NCBI RefSeq assembly: GCF_006385255.1 | Contig: NZ_VFJE01000054.1 | Location: 124,001 to 188,000 of the forward strand | From: Flavobacterium microcysteis | Lineage (GTDB): Bacteria; Bacteroidota; Bacteroidia; Flavobacteriales; Flavobacteriaceae | Length of the DNA: 64,000 nt | Direction of reading: 5' to 3' | Shown here: positions 44,957-53,117 of the stretch, piece after piece | Layout: each line of letters starts with the position of its first letter | Position numbering within the stretch: the first letter of the stretch is position 1 | The notes under the pieces: model-generated | What the model was told of the DNA's origin: nothing | Database searches by the model: none | The model's input: only the letters and a program-made list of their open reading frames with translations | Translations under genes and position numbers: made by a program

Positions 44957-45916
44957 ATGTTAAGCAGAAAAAACAAACTTCTAGTAATGAAAATTATCAG
45001 TTTGTTTTCTGTAGTACGCGGCTATAATATTCCTGTTATTGTTCTTGCACAGTATCTTTCAGCGATATTCATATTGGCTCCGGAAAACACAAGAGCATTA
45101 GATGTTATTTTAGATGTCAATCTTTTTATTCTTGTTTTAGTTTCCAGTTTCTGTATTGCTTCAGGCTATATTATCAATAACTTTTATGATGCGCAGAAAG
45201 ACTTAATCAACCGGCCGAATAAATCCATGTTGGATAGACTGGTGAGCCAAAAAACTAAACTATATGTATATTTCGGATTAAACTTCCTGGCTGTTTTCCT
45301 GGCTTATTTTGTTTCCTGGAGAGTCAGCATTTTTTATTCAGCCTATATTTTCCTGATCTGGTTCTATTCGCATAAGCTTAAAAAATATGCGATTATCGGA
45401 AACCTTACCGCTTCTATATTGGCCATCTTTCCGTTCTTTGGAATCCTTTTGTATTTTTTCAAAGGACAATATTATGAATACGACTGGCAGAAAATAGGAA
45501 TCATCTTTGGCCATGCAAGCTTTTTGTTTTTACTAATCCTAATTCGGGAAATGGTTAAGGATCTTGAAAATATGAAAGGAGATTTTGTAAGCGATTACAA
45601 AACAATCCCTGTAGTATATGGCGAATCCGTATCAAAAAAAGTCATTACGGCATTGACCACCCTCACCATTATTCCAGTTTATCTTTTAGTAGACATTTAT
45701 GAAGTTGGCTATATGGTCATCTATTTCTATTTCTGCCTGATGACACTAATTTTTTTCCTGTTGAAACTTTGGAAATCAAATACCCGTAATGAATTTCTAA
45801 AACTTCACAATCTATTAAAATTCATTATCGTAGCAGGTGTTTTCTGTATCGTATTAATTGAACCGGCTGTACTTTGGCACGGAAAGAAAATCCTTTTAGC
45901 TATCAATTTTTGCTAA
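44957..45916 (+). CDS. UbiA-family prenyltransferase, geranylgeranylglycerol-phosphate transferase-like
   Basis: 319 aa with about 8-9 membrane helices. The first Asp-rich motif is NNFYDAQKDLINRPNKS, in which the usual N-D start has become N-N; the second is REMVKDLENMKGDF. Both bind magnesium and the prenyl diphosphate. The INRPN variant and the second motif resemble the digeranylgeranylglyceryl-phosphate synthase branch of UbiA, enzymes of archaeal-type ether lipids also found in Bacteroidota. A quinone-forming role is the alternative. Position next to mevalonate genes fits either. ATG 44990 (MKIISLF) is a possible later start. Confidence 0.8.
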   Translation: MLSRKNKLLVMKIISLFSVVRGYNIPVIVLAQYLSAIFILAPENTRALDVILDVNLFILVLVSSFCIASGYIINNFYDAQKDLINRPNKSMLDRLVSQKTKLYVYFGLNFLAVFLAYFVSWRVSIFYSAYIFLIWFYSHKLKKYAIIGNLTASILAIFPFFGILLYFFKGQYYEYDWQKIGIIFGHASFLFLLILIREMVKDLENMKGDFVSDYKTIPVVYGESVSKKVITALTTLTIIPVYLLVDIYEVGYMVIYFYFCLMTLIFFLLKLWKSNTRNEFLKLHNLLKFIIVAGVFCIVLIEPAVLWHGKKILLAINFC

Positions 45917-45953
45917 CTTTCACTTCCATGGGCTTTTAAAGCCTCCAATTCGC

Positions 45954-45961
45954 TATCTTTG
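45954..45961 (+). promoter_or_regulatory. -7 element of the pseudouridine synthase gene
   Basis: TATCTTTG, 17 bp ahead of the start codon. Confidence 0.5.
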
Positions 45962-45978
45962 CACAAATTTAGACGCGA

Positions 45979-46878
45979 ATGAACAAGAATGAAGGAGGCA
46001 ACAGACGCAATGCCTCAAACAGACCAGGAGGAAAAAGCAGTTTTGGAAAATCAAAACCGCCATTGCCAAAAAGAGCCCAAGGACCTAAAAAAAATAAGCC
46101 AGCTGTTGATGCAGCTGCTGAAAAAACTGAGAAAAAACCAAACCAGGCTCCAAAAAGACAAAAAGCAGCAGATGAAATGCGCTTGAACAAATACATCTCA
46201 AATTCGGGAGTATGTTCACGTCGTGATGCTGATATCTATATACAATCCGGAAATGTAAAAGTAAACGGTGTTACCGTTACTGAAATGGGATATCTTGTCA
46301 AAGCAACTGATGTAGTAAATTTTGACGGTGCCTTACTGACACCAGAAAAGAAAGAATACATTTTGCTAAACAAGCCAAAAAACTTCACAACCTCTTTAGA
46401 TGAAGGTTTTGAACACAGAAATGTTTCGGAATTGGTTAAAGGTGCTACAAAAGCTGTCTTGTCGCCTGTAGGCCGTATGGATAAAAACACAACAGGTTTG
46501 TTATTGTTTACAAACGATACAGACATGATCAGAAAATTCACGATTCCAAATCAAAAATCTTCAAAAATCTATCAGGTATCATTAGACAAGAACCTGAAAT
46601 TCGAGGATTTGGAAAAAATCGGGAAAGGCTTGACTATAGATAACCATCGTGTTAATGTTGAGGAAATCAGCTATATTGACGATGAGCCAAAAAGTGAAAT
46701 CGGATTAAAATTACGTACGGCTAATGTGAAAGTAGTACGCCATATTTTTGAACATCTTGGCTATGACGTTCTAAGAATTGACCGTGTGGTTTTTGCAGGA
46801 CTTACTAAGAAAAATCTCCCGAGAGGAAATTGGAGATTCCTGACAGAACAGGAAATTATCAATTTGAAAAATATATAA
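45979..46878 (+). CDS. rRNA pseudouridine synthase (RluB/RsuA family) with a basic N-terminal tail
   Basis: 299 aa. Residues 1-65 are a Lys/Asn/Pro/Ala-rich, disordered tail (SKPPLPKRAQGPKKNKP). An S4 RNA-binding domain follows at 67-115 (MRLNKYISNSGVCSRRDADI), then the synthase domain with catalytic Asp in VGRMDKNTTGLLLFTND near residue 170. Family members modify 16S or 23S rRNA uridines. Basic tails of this kind are common on RNA-binding proteins of Flavobacteria and probably help ribosome contact. A strong terminator follows. Confidence 0.9.
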   Translation: MNKNEGGNRRNASNRPGGKSSFGKSKPPLPKRAQGPKKNKPAVDAAAEKTEKKPNQAPKRQKAADEMRLNKYISNSGVCSRRDADIYIQSGNVKVNGVTVTEMGYLVKATDVVNFDGALLTPEKKEYILLNKPKNFTTSLDEGFEHRNVSELVKGATKAVLSPVGRMDKNTTGLLLFTNDTDMIRKFTIPNQKSSKIYQVSLDKNLKFEDLEKIGKGLTIDNHRVNVEEISYIDDEPKSEIGLKLRTANVKVVRHIFEHLGYDVLRIDRVVFAGLTKKNLPRGNWRFLTEQEIINLKNI

Positions 46879-46885
46879 TGCAACT

Positions 46886-46916
46886 AAATCCCAAAATCAA
46901 GTTTGGGATTTTTTGT
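46886..46916 (+). terminator. Intrinsic terminator after the pseudouridine synthase gene
   Basis: A 10-bp stem AAATCCCAAA with a 6-nt loop and a T-tract. Confidence 0.9.
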
Positions 46917-46951
46917 TTTTGTAGCTTTGCTCCTCTATCAAAAAAAACACT

Positions 46952-47314
46952 ATGACACCTGAAATATTGCAATCTATCGCATTTAAATGGTTTGATGCGT
47001 TCAACTCACACCAACTTGAAAAACTTTTAGATCTATATGATGATGAAGCAAAACATTTCAGTCCGAAGCTAAAAATCAGGAAACCTGAAACCAATGGGTA
47101 TGTAACCGGGAAACAAGCACTTCGTGAATGGTGGAAAGATGCTTTTGAACGCTTGCCTTCTTTGCATTATAAAGTCACTTCTCTGACACCTAACAACGAC
47201 CGTGTTTTTATGGAATATGTAAGGACCGTTGATGGCGAAGACGATATGCTGGTAGCAGAAGTTTTGGAAGTAAAAAACGGAAAGATTATCGCTTCACGAG
47301 TATATCACGGATAA
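46952..47314 (+). CDS. NTF2-like (SnoaL-type) protein
   Basis: 120 aa with the NTF2-fold pattern: an N-terminal helix pair (ILQSIAFKWFDAFNSHQLEK), a DLYDDEAKHFSP strand, GKQALREWWKDAFERLPS and a beta sheet ending EVKNGKIIASRVYH. The fold has a cavity used by isomerases, hydrolases and binding proteins. The catalytic dyad is not certain and there is no signal peptide. It stands alone with a bidirectional terminator after it. Function is unknown. Confidence 0.8.
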   Translation: MTPEILQSIAFKWFDAFNSHQLEKLLDLYDDEAKHFSPKLKIRKPETNGYVTGKQALREWWKDAFERLPSLHYKVTSLTPNNDRVFMEYVRTVDGEDDMLVAEVLEVKNGKIIASRVYHG

Positions 47315-47347
47315 AAAAAAGCCCTTGTTGTCAAGGGCTTTTTTTTA
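47313..47347. terminator. Bidirectional intrinsic terminator
   Basis: Stem of eight A residues plus GCCCTTG with a 4-nt loop and eight T residues; it serves both the NTF2-like and the M3 peptidase genes. Confidence 0.93.
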
Positions 47348-49489
47348 TTAACCTCTAATCTTTTTAGCAGGTTCTTCTTTTTTATCGAGTCCACGTTTTC
47401 TTAATAGCGGCTCTACACTTGGTTCTGCACCACGGAATCGCTTATACAAAACCATCGGATCTTCAGTCCCTCCTTTTTCAAGTACATTTTTGCGGAATAA
47501 TTTTGCTTTCTCCGGATTGAAAAGATTTGTCGTCTTAAAGGCTTCAAAAGCATCCGTATCCAAAACTCCCGACCAGATATAGCTATAGTAACCCGAAGAA
47601 TAGCCTCCAGAAAAAATATGGCTGAAATACGTACTTCTATATCTTGGAATAATTGCATCAATCAAACCAATCTTTTTCATAGAGTTTTTCTCAAATGTAT
47701 TGGCATCCAATTGGATTGGAGCTGTTTGTGTATGATAATCCATATCTAAGAAAGAAGCTGCAAGATATTCAACTGTTGCAAATCCTTGGTCAAAAGTTCC
47801 TGACTTCTGTAATTTCTGAATCAGTGCATCAGGAATAACTTCACCTGTTTTATAATGTTTCGCATACATTTTTAAAACTTCTGGCTCGGCAGCCCAGTTT
47901 TCCATAATCTGTGATGGTAACTCTACAAAATCTCTTGGTACGCTTGTACCTGCAAGACTTTTATAGGTAACATTCGAAAGTAATCCGTGCAAAGCATGAC
48001 CAAATTCGTGGAAGAAAGTAGTAACCTCATCAAATGTCAACAATGCTGGTGTATCGCCTGTTGGTTTTGTAAAATTACATACGATGGAAATCACCGGAGC
48101 TTTTCTTTTCCCATCAACTGTTTTCTGGCTTCTGTACGATGTCATCCATGCACCGCCTCTTTTAGAAGCTCTTGGGAAGAAATCCATATACAAGATACCT
48201 ACGTGTGTTCCGTCTGCTTCTGTAACTTCCCATACGGTAACTTCATCATGATATTTTGGTACATCATTCAGTTGTTTAAACTTCAAACCGTATAACTTTT
48301 CAGTTACTTGAAAAATACCGTTTCTGGCATTATCAAGGCTAAAATAAGGTTTTAGCTCTTGCTCATCCAGATCAAAACGTTGCTTTCTGATTTTTTCAGT
48401 ATAATATCTCCAATCGTAAGGCTTCACTTTATCTTTAACCCCATCCTTATCCATCATCTTTTGGATATCTGATGCCTCTGTCTTAGCGATCGCCAAAGCA
48501 GGCTTCCATAAATCATTCAAAAGTTTTGCAACATTCCCAGGATTTTTAGCCATCGATTCTTCCAATACATAAGCCGCATGGGATTTGTAACCTAGCAATC
48601 TTGCTTTTTCTCCTCGAAGATTGGCCAGCTTGATTGCATTTTCTTTATTATCTAAAGCATCATCGTGGTTGCCACGTGTTTGGTAGGCATTCCAGATTTC
48701 CTGACGCAGCTTTCTGTTCGAACTGTATTGAAGGAACGGCATCACACTGGAATTTGAAAGTGTAAAAACCCATTTTCCTTCCTTGCCTTTTGCTTTTGCA
48801 TCGTCTGCCGCTGTATTTATCAATTCCTGAGGCAGTCCGGCCAAATCTTTTTTGTCTGTGATTACCAACTCATACTTGTTGGTTTCAGCCAATATATTTT
48901 GCCCGTATTTTAAAGAGGTCATCGAAAGTTCTGCATTTATCTTACGAAGCTTATCTTTATCAGCAGCTGCTAAATTTGCACCACTTCTGACAAAAGCCTT
49001 ATGCAGATTTTCCAGAATTTTTGACTGTTCAAGATTCAATCCCAGGGATTCTTTTTTGTCCCAGATTGCTTTTACCCTTGCGAATAATTTTTCATTCAGG
49101 TAAATATTATCGCTATGAGCCGCCAGGTTTGGAGAAACCTCTTTAGCTATTTTTTGCATTTCTTCGTTTGTATTGGCTCCATTCAGGTTGGAGAATACGA
49201 TATTCACATTCGACAACAGTTCTCCTGCATTTTCCATAGCCAATATGGTGTTTTCAAAAGTAGGAGCTGCCGTATTATTTGCAATAGCATTAATTTCTGC
49301 TTCATGTCTTTTTATTCCTTCTAAAATAGCAGGCTTAAAATGTTCATTTTTAATCTTATCAAACGGTGGGACTTCGTATGGCGTACTATACGGCTGAAAA
49401 AACGGATTCATATTTTGCTTGTTTTCTTGCGCTTCAATTGTCAGCATATTTCCAATAGCCAACAAAATGAAAAAGGATTTTTTTCTCAT
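47348..49489 (-). CDS. M3-family dipeptidyl carboxypeptidase/oligopeptidase
   Basis: 713 aa, zinc metallopeptidase. It has a signal peptide (FFILLAIGNMLTIEAQ), so it is exported, unlike cytosolic oligopeptidase A. Family start NPFFQPYSTPYEVPPFDKIK; zinc motif FFHEFGHALHG with His494, Glu495 and His498; the third zinc ligand is in the following ELPSQIMENW helix. The overall pattern (YGLKFKQLNDVPKYHDEVTV then YSSYIWSGVLDTDAFEAF in type) fits the Dcp branch, which releases C-terminal dipeptides. It is a single gene. Confidence 0.92.
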   Translation of the reverse strand: MRKKSFFILLAIGNMLTIEAQENKQNMNPFFQPYSTPYEVPPFDKIKNEHFKPAILEGIKRHEAEINAIANNTAAPTFENTILAMENAGELLSNVNIVFSNLNGANTNEEMQKIAKEVSPNLAAHSDNIYLNEKLFARVKAIWDKKESLGLNLEQSKILENLHKAFVRSGANLAAADKDKLRKINAELSMTSLKYGQNILAETNKYELVITDKKDLAGLPQELINTAADDAKAKGKEGKWVFTLSNSSVMPFLQYSSNRKLRQEIWNAYQTRGNHDDALDNKENAIKLANLRGEKARLLGYKSHAAYVLEESMAKNPGNVAKLLNDLWKPALAIAKTEASDIQKMMDKDGVKDKVKPYDWRYYTEKIRKQRFDLDEQELKPYFSLDNARNGIFQVTEKLYGLKFKQLNDVPKYHDEVTVWEVTEADGTHVGILYMDFFPRASKRGGAWMTSYRSQKTVDGKRKAPVISIVCNFTKPTGDTPALLTFDEVTTFFHEFGHALHGLLSNVTYKSLAGTSVPRDFVELPSQIMENWAAEPEVLKMYAKHYKTGEVIPDALIQKLQKSGTFDQGFATVEYLAASFLDMDYHTQTAPIQLDANTFEKNSMKKIGLIDAIIPRYRSTYFSHIFSGGYSSGYYSYIWSGVLDTDAFEAFKTTNLFNPEKAKLFRKNVLEKGGTEDPMVLYKRFRGAEPSVEPLLRKRGLDKKEEPAKKIRG

Positions 49490-49574
49490 CTAAAAAATTT
49501 ATTGAAGCGTAAATTTAGCACAAAATGGCTTTTTAAGCAGTCTTACGAATGTTAATTAAACCAAAATATTGCCT

Positions 49575-50297
49575 TTACCTTCGCAGTAACTTCTTAGAAA
49601 CATAACCCTCAAAAAAATCATTACGGTAGTTGTTCCCTATTGGAATTTCTTGCTTTTGGATAAAAACCGTATTGTTATCAAAGGAGCTTATTTTCTGTAT
49701 ATTGACAACATACGATTTGCTAACACGTGCAAAGTTTTTAACCGGTAGTTTTTCATGGATTGTCTTGATATTCATAGCCGTAATTAGTCGCTGTGCATGG
49801 GTATGGATTACGACATAATCTTTTAAGCCTTCAATAAAAAGGATGTCATCAAAATCAATCCGGAAAATTTTTCGGTCGGCCTTTACAAAGAAATAATCTG
49901 CATTGACTTCCTCAATACTACTTTTTATATGGGTAACATCCAGCAAAGAACGGTAGGTCAATGCTTTTTGTACCGCCTTATTAAAGCGTTCCGGCTTAAT
50001 CGGTTTTAAGAGATAATCTACCGCATCAACCTCATAACTGTCAATGGCATATTCCGGATAGGCTGTAGTAAAAATAATCAGGCTGTCGCCGGCATCGGCA
50101 TGAGCCAACTCAATTCCGTTATTCCCCGGCATCTGGATATCCAGAAAAATTAGATCTACAGAATTTTCTTTGAGAAATTTTGCTGCTTCAATTGCATTGG
50201 AAAGACTTGCCAGTAGCTCCAAATCATTTGTCTTTTCAATAAGAATCTGCAATCCTTTACGTGCCAATGGCTCATCATCTACTATTATACAGTTCAT
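49575..50297 (-). CDS. LytTR-type response regulator
   Basis: 240 aa. Receiver domain with IIVDDEPLARKG at the start, phosphoacceptor Asp53 in FLDIQMPG, and FTTAYPEYAIDSYEVDAVDY leading to the conserved LLKPIKPERF. A LytTR DNA-binding domain occupies about 135-235 (FFVKADRKIFRIDFDDILFI, NFARVSKSYVVNIQKI). It overlaps the histidine kinase gene by 4 bp and ends an operon that also encodes two envelope proteins, its likely targets or sensors of the same stress. Confidence 0.95.
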   Translation of the reverse strand: MNCIIVDDEPLARKGLQILIEKTNDLELLASLSNAIEAAKFLKENSVDLIFLDIQMPGNNGIELAHADAGDSLIIFTTAYPEYAIDSYEVDAVDYLLKPIKPERFNKAVQKALTYRSLLDVTHIKSSIEEVNADYFFVKADRKIFRIDFDDILFIEGLKDYVVIHTHAQRLITAMNIKTIHEKLPVKNFARVSKSYVVNIQKISSFDNNTVFIQKQEIPIGNNYRNDFFEGYVSKKLLRR

Positions 50298-51334
50298 ATA
50301 TTTATTCTTAAAATGACATTATACTGTTGCTCATCTTGATTGACTGATAGCGAATAGGAATCGCCATACAACAATTGCAGCCTGCGTTTCACATTTATTA
50401 ATCCGAGTCCTCCCGTTTTTCTGGTTTTAGCAATCCGGCTAGGTTTCGAATTTATGCAAACAAACTGTAATTCGTTCTCTACGATTGAGAAAAAAATATC
50501 TACATACGATGCTTTTTCAGGATCCAAGTTATGCTTTACTGCGTTTTCAACAAAGGTGATAAAAAGAAACGGCGGCACTTGTATTCCGCTGATATCGCCT
50601 TCTTTTGAAACACGGAAATTAAAATTGTCTCTTCGCACCTTTTCAAGATTCAGGAAATCGGTGAGAAAATGAATTTCACCTGTCAATAATACTTTATCTC
50701 TGGCACTATCATACAGCTGATAACGCAATAAGTCACTCAACTTATGCAATACCTGAGAAGCTTTATCAGGATTGGTATAAACCAACACATTGGCATTATT
50801 GAGCATATTGAATAGAAAATGCGGGTTAATTTGATTTTTGAGCTGCTCTAACTCTGCCTCCATCGACAGTTTTCCCAAAGCATTTATCTGCTCATGATCG
50901 GCTATTCTTTGTTGAAATAGCCTTATAGAAGTTGATGCCGCAATTATGACAAAAAGAATAAAAAAGAAGCCTATGAAACCTTTTATCAATTCGGGGGCAT
51001 TATAATCGGGCACAACCCTATAAGGCTTTAAATGCTCATTGGCGAAGCTGCTAATGCAAAAACAAATCACAATCAATAACACAACGGATAAAAAATAACC
51101 GTTCGGTTTTCCTTTGAAAAGCAGCAAAGGCACAAGAACATAAACATTGAAATAAAGTAGTAAAAGAAAAAAAACAATAGCACCAATTTTCACATAATCG
51201 TCCATGGGTGACACATATACATCTTCTCCCAGGCTGAACAACAGCAACAGACTAAATAGCAAAGCCAAATGTCGGAAAGGTTTTAGCCTTGGATCTATAA
51301 AAAGCGATGTAATGTATTTTTTATTTGCAGACAA
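50294..51334 (-). CDS. LytS-type sensor histidine kinase
   Basis: 346 aa with four membrane segments in the first 145 residues and no large extracytoplasmic domain. The kinase core is the His_kinase family: phosphoacceptor His in QINPHFLFNMLNNANVL (about 172), followed by DLLRYQLYD, and an ATP-binding part with FLFITFVENAVKHNL (N box) and GGLGLINVKRRLQLLYG (G box). The partner is the LytTR regulator whose start overlaps its stop. The signal is probably sensed within the membrane. Confidence 0.93.
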   Translation of the reverse strand: MSANKKYITSLFIDPRLKPFRHLALLFSLLLLFSLGEDVYVSPMDDYVKIGAIVFFLLLLYFNVYVLVPLLLFKGKPNGYFLSVVLLIVICFCISSFANEHLKPYRVVPDYNAPELIKGFIGFFFILFVIIAASTSIRLFQQRIADHEQINALGKLSMEAELEQLKNQINPHFLFNMLNNANVLVYTNPDKASQVLHKLSDLLRYQLYDSARDKVLLTGEIHFLTDFLNLEKVRRDNFNFRVSKEGDISGIQVPPFLFITFVENAVKHNLDPEKASYVDIFFSIVENELQFVCINSKPSRIAKTRKTGGLGLINVKRRLQLLYGDSYSLSVNQDEQQYNVILRINI

Positions 51335-51389
51335 AATGATTGATTTTTTGATTTTGATGATTGAAACCTAATAATTTTTGTTTTTAGAA

Positions 51390-52004
51390 TTAACGCCTTC
51401 TATTTTCTTCGTTACCTATTATAGGCAGTACAATTCCTAATTGCATGCGAATGATTTTAGCATCTGTGCCATCTCCTATATTCTCTATTTTACTACCCCA
51501 GGCAACTCTTCCGTAAATGCTCACTCTTGGTCGGGACTTGGTGATGAATTCAAACCCTGCAACCCACGTAGAAGATCTTTCCTTAAAAGCAGCGTTCCTA
51601 TTATCCAAAAGATATTTGTCTTTGTCCGTGAGAACATTTAGCTGCGGTCCACCAATGAGTGAAAACTCCGAACTAAGATTTAAACGAGCCAGAATCGGAA
51701 TCGAAAAATAATTCAGTTTTTTATTTCCACCTTCTATCCCCGTGCCATTATTCACAAAATAATCCTTCGTACTTAGTCGAGTCTGCTGATATAGTGCTTC
51801 GACTTGTATTCCCAATTCAGGTATAAAATTGATTCCGGCATAAGCACCTACTTCAAAACCTACATAAAGTTTTTTAGTAAATGCATCCCCTTTAGCGCCG
51901 CTAAAATTTGTCCCTCCGCGAACACCAAATAAAACTGGAGATTGTGCTGAAACAGCCCCGCTAATACCCATACAAAAAATAAAAAACAAGATTTTACTTT
52001 TCAT
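51390..52004 (-). CDS. PorT-like outer membrane beta-barrel protein
   Basis: 204 aa with signal peptide (ILFFIFCMGISGAVSAQ). The barrel begins VLFGVRGGTNFSGAKGD and YVGFEVGAYAGINFIPELG, the pattern of the small eight-strand outer membrane barrels of Bacteroidota (PorT/OmpW-like). It lies 7 bp after the TapB-like gene and 55 bp before the histidine kinase gene in the same operon, so it may be linked to the signal controlled by that system. Confidence 0.75.
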   Translation of the reverse strand: MKSKILFFIFCMGISGAVSAQSPVLFGVRGGTNFSGAKGDAFTKKLYVGFEVGAYAGINFIPELGIQVEALYQQTRLSTKDYFVNNGTGIEGGNKKLNYFSIPILARLNLSSEFSLIGGPQLNVLTDKDKYLLDNRNAAFKERSSTWVAGFEFITKSRPRVSIYGRVAWGSKIENIGDGTDAKIIRMQLGIVLPIIGNEENRRR

Positions 52005-52011
52005 AACAGTC

Positions 52012-52692
52012 TCATTTTTTGTTTTTTGTTACAGTAACCGTAGTTGTTTCCAAAAGCTTTCCATCTTTATGAGCCTCAGTTTTCACAACTCCAAATCCGG
52101 GAACAAACCATTCGTGAATTTCTAATTTCATCGGTATCCCTATTCCAATAATTTTGAATCGGACATCTAAATCAAATCGGATCTTCATGCAGTCTTTCAT
52201 CCCCATAGGTGTGTTGATTTTTTCCGGGCCAACTACCTTTCTGTCCTTAATCTTGAAAGTCACATTCATTTTTTTTCCCTTAACCTTTCCGTTGATAACA
52301 AATTCAACTTTAGATTCCAGTTGTTGACCGGCTTTCATCGTTGCCGGATAGAACAGATATTGCTCTTGAGGCTGTACTCCGTCATCCATCATAGGCATTT
52401 GGAAACTGATTCTCAAACCACTTCCATCACATTTAATTTTTGCAATCTGTGGTTCGCCTGCTTTTCCATTCTTATCATACTTTATTGACGAATAAACTGA
52501 GGAAATCTCATTGCCGTTTACCGTTACATCTGTCGGTTTGGCAACTTCTCTTTCTTTAAAAGTTCCATCAGTTAAAACCGTTCTGGTTTCGATTGATGTG
52601 TTTTCTGAAAAATAATAATAGTTTTTGCAGTCCTGAGCTTTTGCAAAAGCCCCAATTAACAGCAATAATGCTGTAATGCTTTTTGTTTTCAT
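52012..52692 (-). CDS. TapB-like exported protein (DUF3108-type)
   Basis: 226 aa with signal peptide (SITALLLLIGAFAKAQ). The body is a beta-rich domain with EIHEWFVPGFGVVKTEAHKD near the C-terminus, the recognisable phrase of the TapB/DUF3108 group of periplasmic proteins. No enzyme motif is seen. It is the first gene of the minus-strand series TapB-like, barrel, histidine kinase, LytTR regulator. Its physical role is unknown. Confidence 0.65.
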   Translation of the reverse strand: MKTKSITALLLLIGAFAKAQDCKNYYYFSENTSIETRTVLTDGTFKEREVAKPTDVTVNGNEISSVYSSIKYDKNGKAGEPQIAKIKCDGSGLRISFQMPMMDDGVQPQEQYLFYPATMKAGQQLESKVEFVINGKVKGKKMNVTFKIKDRKVVGPEKINTPMGMKDCMKIRFDLDVRFKIIGIGIPMKLEIHEWFVPGFGVVKTEAHKDGKLLETTTVTVTKNKK

Positions 52693-52855
52693 GATTTTCT
52701 TTTTTTGATTGATGGGATAAAAATAGAAGGATCAAAAAAAAGAAATCGGGGCTTTTATACGTATGAAGGCAGCTTTTATACGAATGCAGTTCTGCATTAT
52801 ACAACTGTAAATTGATCGTTTGGAAAACAATTCAAAAAGAGGCAACTTGAAGAAA

Positions 52856-52887
52856 ACAAAAAAGCCTGTTTGCTTTGCAAACAGGCT
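52856..52887 (-). terminator. Terminator after tRNA-Leu
   Basis: On the minus strand: stem AGCCTGTTTGC with a 3-nt core loop, then TTTTTT. Confidence 0.9.
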
Positions 52888-52896
52888 ATCTTTTTG

Positions 52897-52978
52897 TGCG
52901 GGTAATAGGACTCGAACCTACACACCTTGCGGCACCAGATCCTAAGTCTGGCGTGTCTACCAATTTCACCATACCCGC
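52897..52978 (-). tRNA. tRNA-Leu (anticodon UAG)
   Basis: An 82-nt class II tRNA read from the minus strand. The acceptor GCGGGTA pairs with TACCCGC, the D-arm contains TGGTGAAATTGGTAGACA, the anticodon stem CCAGA/TCTGG holds a loop with TAG, there is a long variable arm (TGCCGCAAGGTGT), and the T-loop is GGTTCGAGTCC. CCA is not encoded. Confidence 0.97.
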
Positions 52979-53017
52979 AGTAGACAGTTGATTTTGACTA
53001 GTGTCTCAATCGAGGTG

Positions 53018-53047
53018 CAAATATAGTCATAGTTTTGAACTTTCAAA
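53018..53047 (-). promoter_or_regulatory. Promoter of the tRNA-Leu gene
   Basis: On the minus strand: TTTG (53047-53044), 18 bp, TATATTTG (53025-53018), the same consensus as the tRNA-Phe promoter. Confidence 0.75.
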
Positions 53048-53117
53048 TAAAAAATTAAAAAAAAATAAAAATTCTTTTTTTGTATTTTTGGCAAACAACA
53101 TATCAATTTTACCTTTC

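Noticed and set aside
53001..53117. 39-codon N-terminal extension of the M20 dipeptidase
   Set aside because: It overlaps the tRNA-Leu promoter and has an unlikely Lys/Asn/Phe composition; the M20 family begins at the ATG at 53118.
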